8,045 nt of DNA from a bacterium (GTDB lineage Bacteria; Babelota; Babeliae; Babelales; Vermiphilaceae), in assembly GCA_030672115.1 (NCBI GenBank), contig DAOVGZ010000046.1, positions 1 to 8,045 on the forward strand, in the 5' to 3' direction. This document shows, in pieces, positions 1 to 7,370 of this stretch (positions are counted from its first letter, which is position 1; each line of letters begins with the position of its first letter). The notes beneath the pieces were generated by a model. That model made no database searches. It was not told the origin of the DNA and worked only from the letters and a program-made list of their open reading frames with translations. Position numbers and translations under genes: made by a program.

Positions 1-23
1 ATTTTAAAAAATCATAAAAAAAA

Positions 24-51
24 GAGGCTGGGAAAAATTTTTCCCAGCCTC
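24..51 (-). terminator. Intrinsic (rho-independent) terminator of the first minus-strand gene
   Basis: A perfect 14-base inverted repeat: the left arm 24-37 (GAGGCTGGGAAAAA) is the exact reverse complement of 38-51. The GC-rich outer stem is 9 bp (GAGGCTGGG/CCCAGCCTC), with an A5/T5 top that leaves only a small loop. Eight A bases at 16-23 become a U-run after the hairpin when read on the minus strand. On the plus strand no T-run follows, so it works leftward. It lies about 60 bases after the TGA stop at 113-115, so it ends transcription of the unknown exported protein gene. This is the only convincing intrinsic terminator in the window. Confidence 0.93.
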
Positions 52-112
52 AAAAACTAATTTTTATCTTTATTTTTACAAAAAATTACTCCATATATTA
101 TTTATAAATTTT

Positions 113-1342
113 TCAAGCAAGCTCCTTTGGCTTTATAACATCTTGAAACTTTTTCATAAATATTTTATCTATCGATTCTTGTGTTTCTTTGAGAGTTTGT
201 CTAAAAATTTCTAATACTCGTTTTGATTCATTTTTTAAACCCTCTAGCCTTGATGCATATTGTCGTAAATTATTTTCATAAATATCTGGATTCCACCAAC
301 CGACCTTCATTGTATTTGCAACAGCAGCATCTCGAATTGTTCCAAACATAATTTTGGCTTTTGGTGATGCTGAAAGATTTGATTCTATAATATCAATACT
401 TGTACTTATTTCTTGAGAATCATTGTCACCATAAAACATTTTTCGTCGCTGTTTTAAAGAACCTATATGATTATATATTTCATTTTGTATCAACTGCGAA
501 ACATTATCAATCATAACAATAATGTCTTTGCACGGCATTTTTTCAATAAAACTATTTTTCATTGCAATAAAATTTGAATCCATTTTTTTACTTCTATTTT
601 TAAAACCATCTTGAAATTCAAATCCTGCAATTGGCAATCGTTGATGATACTCTTTTCCATTCTGATTAGGATATAATGTTGATACCAAAGGTTTTTGTAT
701 ATCAATACTTGTATTTATCGATTGAGGATAAAAATCTTGTGGCTGAGAAACATAAGCATGATATCTTTTTTTAGGCAAATGAAGCGCTTGCTGAACAATC
801 AAATACTTTTTATCACTAAATTCCTGACGATAATCTGATAAAACAGTCTGCATACGTTTTAAATAATTACGACGCTCTCCACCGTAAAGTGGCCCCGAAG
901 ATTGTCTTCTTCTTTTTGCATTAAATAAAGTATTACTTGTTGCAAAATTCATAACTGTTTTATAAAAGAAAGCAACCGTTTCGGTTGCAATTTTTAAAAT
1001 CTTTTCTCGCTTATTAAGTAATTTTTCAACTTCAATTCCCGTTTTTTCATGTATAAGATTATTAACAAGCTGCAACTCTAAATCAAATAACCGTAAAACA
1101 ACCTGCAAAGAATTTTCATCAATATTTTTTTCAAGAAGTGAATCTGCTTCTTTTTTCAATCTATTGTGTTCATGCTTTGCAATACGAAAATCATACTTTA
1201 ATTTTTGTGTTTCTTGCTCATAAGCAGAATGTTTTTTTAATGACCTGTGCTCATAACCTACACAACCACAGGATCCAAACAAAGAACGAGCGCTTACAAC
1301 TACAAGTAGCACCATGACGAAAAATAATAAAACCTTTTTCAT
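113..1342 (-). CDS. Exported protein of unknown function, helical and charged, possible lipoprotein
   Basis: A 409-residue protein that I do not recognise. Residues 1-20 form a Sec signal: Lys2-Lys3, then a Leu/Val/Phe-rich core. It is followed by LFGSCGC with cysteines at 25 and 27. FGS-Cys25 resembles a lipobox but has Phe at -3, so lipidation is possible, not certain. Residues 31-185 are rich in Lys, Glu, Gln and Leu and look helical, perhaps coiled coil. A basic patch (KRRR, 143-146) and a less ordered Pro/Tyr/Gln-rich stretch (about 190-240) follow. The C-terminal part contains a VGWWNP motif (347-352) and a second charged helical stretch (about 355-405). A SIDI motif occurs twice (212-215 and 315-318). 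There is no transmembrane segment after the signal. The start is supported by a purine-rich ribosome site (GAGAGGGG, 1351-1358) 8 bases upstream. The gene ends in TGA and has its own terminator. The 183-base gap to the transporter gene suggests separate transcription. Being a real exported protein is secure; its role is unknown. Confidence 0.85.
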   Translation of the reverse strand: MKKVLLFFVMVLLVVVSARSLFGSCGCVGYEHRSLKKHSAYEQETQKLKYDFRIAKHEHNRLKKEADSLLEKNIDENSLQVVLRLFDLELQLVNNLIHEKTGIEVEKLLNKREKILKIATETVAFFYKTVMNFATSNTLFNAKRRRQSSGPLYGGERRNYLKRMQTVLSDYRQEFSDKKYLIVQQALHLPKKRYHAYVSQPQDFYPQSINTSIDIQKPLVSTLYPNQNGKEYHQRLPIAGFEFQDGFKNRSKKMDSNFIAMKNSFIEKMPCKDIIVMIDNVSQLIQNEIYNHIGSLKQRRKMFYGDNDSQEISTSIDIIESNLSASPKAKIMFGTIRDAAVANTMKVGWWNPDIYENNLRQYASRLEGLKNESKRVLEIFRQTLKETQESIDKIFMKKFQDVIKPKELA

Positions 1343-1525
1343 GGCAACTTCCCCTCTCCCAAAAGATTCAAATAAATAAAAAACCCAATTTAAACTCTAC
1401 AAATCAAAAAATAATTCTATCTAATAACAATCTAACAAAATATATTTACAAATAGAATAGTTTTTAGAATCTAGTCCTAAACATAGTAATAAAAGGGAAT
1501 TTCTTTATATTTTTTTGGAAAGTTA

Positions 1526-3175
1526 CTAAAAAATAGCTTTGAGAAGCATCCATACAGAATTTGCTGCATATACACCAGACCAAAACGGAAACCATTCTTC
1601 TTTGTTTTTTGTGAGCATGGCACCAAAACCTCCCAGAACAAGCCCTAAAGTAATATTAACAGGCATAAACAATCCGCCTAAAGCAAGCATTGGACTCACT
1701 TTTAACTTTTTTAATAGATAACCAAATAAAAAACCTAATAATAAAACATAAACATTAAATGATTTCGCATCATTTAATGTTCTTATAAGTAGCCACCTAT
1801 TTTGTGCTCTATAGGCAAAAAGATCTTGTGAACCCAATCCAAAATGATTAATTAAAAGCCAAAAAACAAAACCGACACAAAGAGAGCTGACAATTAAGCC
1901 GAGATACTGATACGTTTTTATTTTTATTGATGAAATACCTGCAAGCCTTGCTAATTTTCTTCCAAATAAAACATCTGTAGCAACACCTCCACAAACACCT
2001 ACAAATGTAACAACAACTACAATTTGAATAACATCTAACCGAAAAAGAAATATTGCTGGAACCATAACAAAGGTTGCAAAACGACCCATAAAGGCCAAAC
2101 CTATTTTTCCTGCAATATTTGCTATCTGATACGCACATACAAATGCAAATACAATAAGATACAGTTGCGAAATTAAAGAAAAGCCAAAATATGTTAAAAA
2201 GCTAATCATTGGAATAAGTAACAAGAAAAATTCTACAATATTTACATAACCAATCTTTTTTTTATTTTTTTTACTATCCTTACTAGCTGTTCCTAGACCA
2301 TTATGCAAAATATTTTTTATAGCCTTCCATAAAACTTTTGGTGTTGCTATTAAACCAAAAACAGCGCCAAACAAAACCATTCCACTAGAAAAAGTAAGAA
2401 TAAACTGTAAAGACGGAATAGCACTAAAAGCAAGCTTGTTCAACGGGCCAACCAAAAGAATTTTCGCACCTAAACCAACGGCCAAGGGAAAAGCAATAAC
2501 ATGGCCAGTAACAAAACCAAGGGCCCATAACATGGGCCACATATCTAACTTTACTGCCGGAATTTTAAAAACAGAAATCAATCTAGGACAAAGAAGCGTC
2601 ACAGATTTTGGAATAGTAAGCCATGATAAAAGATTTGAAAATTTAAATCCAAATAAACCATCTTGTAAAAAACAAAAAGCGGTTGTTGAAAAAAAACCAA
2701 CAACCAACTCAAATGCTTTTTCAACTTGCCCTTGAGCAATAATAGTTTTATGAACAAGCTGTCCGATAGGAAACGCAAGTTTTTCTTGAACAACAAACTT
2801 ATCTTCTAAAAGATTTGCAATCCATAGTCCAAACCAACCTGAAACAAAACCCAAAGCTGTTACAACCGCAGAAAAATAAAAAGGTTGAACCATCCATGCA
2901 TCAAAAAGATTTTTATCTAAAAAGTATAAAGTCGGAAAATAAAATGCTACAGCATTGGCCAAAATACCCCCAACAGATCCAGCACTCGTGGCTAAAGCTA
3001 TTTTGCTTATTTTTTTTGTTTTATCCATTTTAAAAAAACTAAAAACAAGCATTCCAATCAAAGCAAGTGTCGGAGCTATCCATGGGCCGATAGGTATTGC
3101 CATTGCTAAATAACTCATAACAACTGTTGAAAAAACAGAGAAAAAAATACTTAAAACAATAGTTAGCAACCACAT
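1526..3175 (-). CDS. OPT-superfamily (oligopeptide transporter type) membrane protein
   Basis: A 549-residue, very hydrophobic inner-membrane protein with about 14 or more predicted membrane segments and only one long polar loop (about 290-308, Lys-rich, probably cytoplasmic). OPT-family hallmarks are visible: an SxLxMxIPIGPW-like segment (21-32); ATSAGSVGGILAN (62-74); a conserved EKLAFPIGQ segment (131-139) matching the family's LPFPxG-type motif; an ATDVLFGRKLARLAG segment (399-413) before a TYQYLG helix, matching the family's D-L-x-x-G region; and SPMLALGG plus FMPVNITLGLVLGG (494-516), matching the P-M-x-L-x-x-G and Y-L-P signature. The family couples proton uptake to import of oligopeptides or of metal-chelator complexes; which one applies here cannot be read from sequence. 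The length is at the short end for prokaryotic members (often 550-700). The start is supported by AAGGA (3185-3189) 9 bases upstream. It is divergent from the secreted hydrolase. No clear terminator follows its TAG stop. Family assignment is fairly sure; substrate is not. Confidence 0.88.
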   Translation of the reverse strand: MWLLTIVLSIFFSVFSTVVMSYLAMAIPIGPWIAPTLALIGMLVFSFFKMDKTKKISKIALATSAGSVGGILANAVAFYFPTLYFLDKNLFDAWMVQPFYFSAVVTALGFVSGWFGLWIANLLEDKFVVQEKLAFPIGQLVHKTIIAQGQVEKAFELVVGFFSTTAFCFLQDGLFGFKFSNLLSWLTIPKSVTLLCPRLISVFKIPAVKLDMWPMLWALGFVTGHVIAFPLAVGLGAKILLVGPLNKLAFSAIPSLQFILTFSSGMVLFGAVFGLIATPKVLWKAIKNILHNGLGTASKDSKKNKKKIGYVNIVEFFLLLIPMISFLTYFGFSLISQLYLIVFAFVCAYQIANIAGKIGLAFMGRFATFVMVPAIFLFRLDVIQIVVVVTFVGVCGGVATDVLFGRKLARLAGISSIKIKTYQYLGLIVSSLCVGFVFWLLINHFGLGSQDLFAYRAQNRWLLIRTLNDAKSFNVYVLLLGFLFGYLLKKLKVSPMLALGGLFMPVNITLGLVLGGFGAMLTKNKEEWFPFWSGVYAANSVWMLLKAIF

Positions 3176-3263
3176 ACCAATACATCCTTGTTTATTTGAT
3201 TGAAATTATCTAGCGCTGAAAAGTATCATCTTATTTAAAAAAAGTAAAACTAACGCATAGCTA

Positions 3264-3304
3264 TTGACATACAACGTCATGATTTTTACCCTTTTATATA
3301 TAAT
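3264..3304 (+). promoter_or_regulatory. Candidate sigma70-type promoter for the hydrolase gene
   Basis: A consensus -35 box TTGACA lies at 3264-3269. At the ideal 17-base spacing sits TACCCT (3287-3292), a weak -10 box that keeps only T1, A2 and T6. A perfect TATAAT lies further on (3299-3304), but 29 bases from TTGACA and with no good -35 of its own. One of the two is likely the -10. If TATAAT is used, transcription starts near 3311, leaving a leader of about 29 bases before the ATG at 3340. TGAC(3265-3268) and GTCA(3276-3279) form a short inverted repeat overlapping the -35. Confidence 0.4.
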
Positions 3305-3328
3305 TTCTTATAAGTATGTCACGCACAC

Positions 3329-3334
3329 AAAGGA
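3329..3334 (+). promoter_or_regulatory. Ribosome binding site fixing the hydrolase start at 3340
   Basis: AAAGGA lies 5 bases before the ATG at 3340. The in-frame ATG at 3316 has no purine-rich site before it and would put eight polar residues (MSRTQRKT) ahead of an otherwise typical signal peptide. The downstream start is therefore preferred. Confidence 0.75.
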
Positions 3335-3339
3335 AAACA

Positions 3340-4335
3340 ATGAAAAAAAAATCTTTATCTTTTTTACTTTTCACACTTCTTTCTTTAGGAACAATATACG
3401 CACAAAGTAGCAACCAAACGTTAGATACATCACCCTACTTTAATACAAAATTTTTAAGAAACTATGACCTTGTAAAAGAAATTCTTATTAAACAAGAAGG
3501 TTTCAAACCTATACAATTTCCAGCCTCAGATGATGTGCTTCTTGATGGCCTATTGTTAACCAGAAAAAATGCACGAGCAACAATAATTTTTTGTGCTGGT
3601 TTTTTTCCTGGAAGAAAAGAAGGACAAGCTCCAATTTTTAAAATGCTACCTCCTGAATACAATATTCTTTTTTTTGATGCGAGAGGACATGCCGATAGTC
3701 AGGGACATTTTTGGTCTACATTAAATAATTACGGAAAAAATGAATACAAAGATGTACTGGGAGCAATTTCTTTGATAGAAAAAATAATTGGCGGAGACAT
3801 TATTCTTTATGGTGTTTGCTCAGGAGCTTTTCATGCATCACATGCTTTAATTAAAAAAACACAAAAAAAAGAATCTCCAGTTGCAGGTTTTATATTTGAT
3901 AGTGGTTTTGCTTCATCAATAACAGTTTCTGATGCCTTAACATTTCATATAAAAGAAAAAATTATGCCCAATATGCTCAATTGGTATGCAAGTAAAAAAA
4001 CAGTAAAATCAACTTACTTATATAAACTTTCTTCATGGGCTATGACCACACTTGTAAAAACGATTAAAAATCTTTTTCTTATGCCTGGAATAAAAAGAAT
4101 AGAATCAGAAACAAACTTACTTGATAAAATGCATACAATAAAATGTCCTGTTTTTTTCATTCACTGCAAAAACGATAACTACTCCCCATTTGATAATATT
4201 TTTCAAATAGCCTCTACAGTTCAAAACAAAATATTCTGGTGGATTGAAAATTCATCACACGCACTTCATCCGATAAAGCACAAATATGAATACCAAGAAA
4301 GATTAATAGATTTTTTAGATTCAGTCCTAAACTAA
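3340..4335 (+). CDS. Exported alpha/beta hydrolase with cysteine nucleophile (GxCxG elbow)
   Basis: A 331-residue alpha/beta-hydrolase-fold enzyme. Residues 1-21 are a Sec signal (KKK, hydrophobic core, probable cleavage after IYA-21), so it acts in the periplasm or outside. Core landmarks in order: strand plus oxyanion-hole loop FCAGFFPG (84-91); FFDARGHADSQG (111-122), matching the D-x-RGHG-x-S-x-G segment common in serine aminopeptidase-like/COG1073-type hydrolases; the nucleophile elbow LYGVCSGA (157-163 region), where Cys160 sits where GxSxG normally has Ser; a probable acid Asp279 in HCKNDNYSP; and a probable catalytic His307 in NSSHALHP. Residues about 190-255 form an insert or cap with amphipathic helices. 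Cys nucleophiles are known in dienelactone hydrolases, PHA synthases and bile-acid acyltransferases of this fold. The substrate (ester, thioester, amide) cannot be told. An alternative ATG at 3316 is less likely (no ribosome site). The TAA stop overlaps the TAG stop of the convergent Omp85 gene. Confidence 0.85.
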   Translation: MKKKSLSFLLFTLLSLGTIYAQSSNQTLDTSPYFNTKFLRNYDLVKEILIKQEGFKPIQFPASDDVLLDGLLLTRKNARATIIFCAGFFPGRKEGQAPIFKMLPPEYNILFFDARGHADSQGHFWSTLNNYGKNEYKDVLGAISLIEKIIGGDIILYGVCSGAFHASHALIKKTQKKESPVAGFIFDSGFASSITVSDALTFHIKEKIMPNMLNWYASKKTVKSTYLYKLSSWAMTTLVKTIKNLFLMPGIKRIESETNLLDKMHTIKCPVFFIHCKNDNYSPFDNIFQIASTVQNKIFWWIENSSHALHPIKHKYEYQERLIDFLDSVLN

Positions 4336-7238
4336 AACGCATGTCCTAAACTTAAAAACCAAGCATACGAATAATCAGTTGGCCTATGTTTATTCCATTT
4401 CCATCCAATATCAAAACGCAAAGGACCTATTGGCGTTTTATAACGCAGACCAAACCCAGTTGCAACAAGCATATTAGAAAAACCAAAATCTTTTTTTGAT
4501 TTTCCAACCAATGCACCAAAATCCTGAAATAAAACCGCCCCCAAAGAATGTACTAAAGGAAAACGAACCTCTAGATTGCAATTAAACATTGTCTTGCCAC
4601 CCTGTGGAACAAAACAACAAACACCATCTTTTCCAGTAAAATAACCAAGTGGTGGACACAAATCTGTTTCATAACTTCTAACTGAATGAGCACCACCTAA
4701 ATAAAATCTTTCAAAGGGCATAATATTTTCAAATGCTTGATAAAAAATATGGCCAAAACGAAACCTTAAAGCTCCAGTTAAAAAATCACCAACAGTATAA
4801 AAAAATGATTGTTCAAATATAAACTTAAGAAAGTCTACATCATACCTTCCCCTGTCAAGAGGAAGCATTACCTTAAAAGTCAAAAGTGTAAAAGTTCCAA
4901 AGGTTGGATTAAGTTTATTGTTCAATCTATCTACAAATAAAACCGGTTCAAAAAAAAAGTACGGAATTTTTTTCCCTAAAAGATTCGACTGAAAACAAAT
5001 TGCTTGTGCGACTTGTTTTGAATACCCCTCCATTCCACACTTGACCACTGTCTCCATCCATTCAACACCACAATTAACAGCAGCATCAAACAATGCACAT
5101 TTTTCTTTTGCTCCTATTAAAAAGCCTTGCTGAATAACCTCATACAAGTTTTTTTTACCTCCAACAAAACCTGGCTGTTCATATGTATTTGCATAAATTT
5201 TAAACCGCGATCGCGCAGGAAGACCACAAAAATACGGGCGTACATACTCAACAGTTACATTTTTATATCCACGCGTAAAATCAGTATCTATTGCAAAAAC
5301 ATCTCCAACATTTGTTGGATTTTTTATTAAAAATGCTCCACCAATTTTATAGGTAGCACCACGACCAAATGCAAAATTCTTACTAACTTGCTGTAGCCCT
5401 GCACCAGCACGAAACCGAAACTCAAAAGGATCATCTTTTTCAATCTTTAATAACATCGTTTTATTATATTTTGATGAATCATTTCGCTCGGGATACAAAT
5501 GAACTGATTCAAAAATATTAAGCGATTGCAGCCTCTGAGTAGATTGTTTTATTTTTTCAGAACTCCAAACTTCGCCTTCTTTATAACAAAGTTCTTTTTG
5601 CACTTTATCAAAAGGAAAATCACAACTGCCAAGCACAATCGTCTTACCAAAAGTATCTTTTGATTCTTGAACATCAACGTTCCAATTAACTGAAACATTT
5701 GTTTTATCATGCTCAACCGTTGAATGTGCCCGAACATTCGAATAACCAACTATTTTTAAATGTTGTTTTAACCATTTTTTTTGCTCTTTCAAACTTCTAG
5801 GATCAAAAGGTATCAACTCTTTTTTTTTATTACATTTGGCAAATGGACCGCGCAATGCAAGTTCAGGAAAAAGATCTATAGAAACGGAATGAATAAAACT
5901 TTTTTGCCCCTCATCAATAACAACCTCAAACCTATATGTTTGATTTTTTGTATCAATTGCCACAAAATCCTGATTTATAATATTAACATTTAAAAAGCCC
6001 TGCGTTTGATAGAATAAAAGTAATGCATGCAAAGATTTTTTTAACGTATCATCATCAAAATATTTTTGACGCAAAAAAGATTTAAAAAAACGTTTTGAAA
6101 GATAAGCTGTATCAAAACTGCTACTTCCCTTGAAAACAACCTCTTTTGTAACCGCACGTCGCCCTTCTTTAATGACAAAAAACTCTCGCTCATCTTCTTC
6201 CCGCGCTAAAATAGAAAAATCCCAAAAACCTTTTTCGTGATACTCTCGTTCTATTTCTTGAGCCAAAATAGAAGCTGGAACCAACCATGCAGAATTTCCA
6301 AACATTAAAACTGTTTGTAAAAGATGCGTATCTGAAAAAAAACTATTTCCCCAAAAAACAAATTCTCTTTTTTTTAAAAAACTAAAAGAAAACGTTAAAT
6401 CAACTTTTTTTTGCTCGTAATTAACCTGTTCACGCAATACAACACCACTGCACAAAAAACCTTTTTGTTGCAATTGCTTTTTTATCTCAGCAACATCTTT
6501 ACTTATTATTTTTTTACAATAATTTTTACCATTTAGTTCTTCAGAAAAAGAATCAAACAATAATTTTATATCTTCATCAACTAAAGCAACATGGTCTTTT
6601 TGTTTTTTACAAAAAGTAAAAATTTTCCCTATCTTAAACCGTTGTCCTCGAAACAAAGAAAGATGAACCGTTATAGATTTTGTTTTTTCATTTCGAACAA
6701 TATCACTAACAACATCTCCATCAAAATATCCTTCTTTTTTTAAAGCTATTTTTATTTTTCCAAGAGAATGCTGATGTTTTTTTTCATCAAATAAATCACC
6801 TGGCTCAATCTCATAATATTGACGATAAGCATCTTTGGCGATCGCAACCCCATGAAATTTCAATCGACCAAAAGTCCAAAAACTCGTTAGCTCAAAATGT
6901 AAAGATAGGCGACCATCTTGTTCTTCTATTTTTAAAATAGTTATTTTTTTAAACTTATTTTTTTTAAAAAGATTTAAAACAGCCAAGGTTATTGAATCAT
7001 AAGAAACTGGTTTGTTTTTTTGTAAATCAACAAGATAATAAAATTCTTTTGCGGAAATAAAAACATCTGAATGATAGGTAATTTCTTTCAAAACAGCTGA
7101 ACTTTGCAAAAACAACTGAATATCTTTGCGTATATCATTTACATCAGCATGAAGCTCTAATGATTGCGTTTTACCATGACACGGCAAACAAAAAACAAAA
7201 AATAATAATAGAATGAAATTAAAAATGCGATGTGACAT
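4332..7238 (-). CDS. Omp85-family outer-membrane protein (BamA/TamA type) with about seven POTRA domains
   Basis: A 968-residue protein from the chosen start. The signal peptide is about 1-22 (MSHR, then a Leu/Phe core ending LPCHG). Seven consecutive POTRA-like repeats can be traced at about 51-118, 121-198, 200-287, 290-359, 361-445, 447-526 and 529-604. Repeats 2-6 carry the helix-turn G-[YF] signature (EGYF, KGF, KGFW, QGF, VGY) and the last ends LNIFESVHL. A C-terminal beta-barrel spans about 606-968, with the family's ERFYLGGAHSVRSYE segment (842-857), GFGLRYKTPIGPLRFDIGW (928-946) and a terminal Phe (LGHAF), the usual beta-signal end. Such proteins insert barrel proteins into the outer membrane (BamA) or help translocate them (TamA). 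Size and POTRA number favour a BamA-like role, but no Bam or Tam partner is nearby, so no symbol is given. In-frame ATGs exist at 7265 and 7334. The one at 7334 is upstream of the likely promoter, and 7238 gives the best signal peptide, although no clear ribosome site is seen. The final 4 bases overlap the convergent hydrolase gene. Confidence 0.92.
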   Translation of the reverse strand: MSHRIFNFILLLFFVFCLPCHGKTQSLELHADVNDIRKDIQLFLQSSAVLKEITYHSDVFISAKEFYYLVDLQKNKPVSYDSITLAVLNLFKKNKFKKITILKIEEQDGRLSLHFELTSFWTFGRLKFHGVAIAKDAYRQYYEIEPGDLFDEKKHQHSLGKIKIALKKEGYFDGDVVSDIVRNEKTKSITVHLSLFRGQRFKIGKIFTFCKKQKDHVALVDEDIKLLFDSFSEELNGKNYCKKIISKDVAEIKKQLQQKGFLCSGVVLREQVNYEQKKVDLTFSFSFLKKREFVFWGNSFFSDTHLLQTVLMFGNSAWLVPASILAQEIEREYHEKGFWDFSILAREEDEREFFVIKEGRRAVTKEVVFKGSSSFDTAYLSKRFFKSFLRQKYFDDDTLKKSLHALLLFYQTQGFLNVNIINQDFVAIDTKNQTYRFEVVIDEGQKSFIHSVSIDLFPELALRGPFAKCNKKKELIPFDPRSLKEQKKWLKQHLKIVGYSNVRAHSTVEHDKTNVSVNWNVDVQESKDTFGKTIVLGSCDFPFDKVQKELCYKEGEVWSSEKIKQSTQRLQSLNIFESVHLYPERNDSSKYNKTMLLKIEKDDPFEFRFRAGAGLQQVSKNFAFGRGATYKIGGAFLIKNPTNVGDVFAIDTDFTRGYKNVTVEYVRPYFCGLPARSRFKIYANTYEQPGFVGGKKNLYEVIQQGFLIGAKEKCALFDAAVNCGVEWMETVVKCGMEGYSKQVAQAICFQSNLLGKKIPYFFFEPVLFVDRLNNKLNPTFGTFTLLTFKVMLPLDRGRYDVDFLKFIFEQSFFYTVGDFLTGALRFRFGHIFYQAFENIMPFERFYLGGAHSVRSYETDLCPPLGYFTGKDGVCCFVPQGGKTMFNCNLEVRFPLVHSLGAVLFQDFGALVGKSKKDFGFSNMLVATGFGLRYKTPIGPLRFDIGWKWNKHRPTDYSYAWFLSLGHAF

Positions 7239-7274
7239 AATAATAGAATACCATAATTTAAACATATTCACTTT

Positions 7275-7283
7275 ATTATAGCA
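7275..7283 (-). promoter_or_regulatory. Extended -10 promoter for the Omp85 gene
   Basis: On the minus strand the sequence reads TGCTATAAT (7283 down to 7275): a perfect TATAAT with the TGn extension, which can work without a good -35. None is evident at 17 bases. Transcription would start near 7268, leaving a leader of about 30 bases before the ATG at 7238. This shows that the Omp85 gene need not be co-transcribed with the upstream small gene, and argues against the far upstream ATG at 7334. Confidence 0.6.
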
Positions 7284-7370
7284 CAAAATCTTATAAGTAA
7301 TGACATATGTACAAACTATTTTTATGGTAATCAACCACCATTTAATAGCAGCAATCTAAAAATTAAACTA

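Noticed and set aside
1414..1458. Inverted repeat ATTCTAT (1414-1420) / ATAGAAT (1452-1458), and a TAGAAT -10-like box (minus, 1419-1414) ahead of the first gene
   Set aside because: The arms are 7 bases of almost pure A/T with a 31-base loop, and no matching -35 lies at a proper distance. Both are expected by chance at this base composition.
1539..3033. Several small open frames on both strands inside the OPT gene
   Set aside because: They lie fully within a long gene with clear family motifs, lack ribosome sites, and encode low-complexity or odd compositions typical of out-of-frame reading.
5821..5829. Homopolymer T/A runs inside the Omp85 gene as possible phase-variation tracts
   Set aside because: Runs of 7-9 A/T occur in many places in this AT-rich window, including within other genes. 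They mostly encode Lys or Phe in normal frame, and nothing marks one as a switch.
5127..5993. Small open frames inside the Omp85 gene
   Set aside because: They overlap the conserved barrel and POTRA coding sequence in other frames and have no start signals or recognisable domains.
7323..7340. Possible hairpin (ATGGT...ACCAT) between the small exported gene and the Omp85 gene
   Set aside because: The stem is short, includes G-T pairs, and on the minus strand is followed by A-rich rather than T-rich sequence, so it is not a credible terminator.
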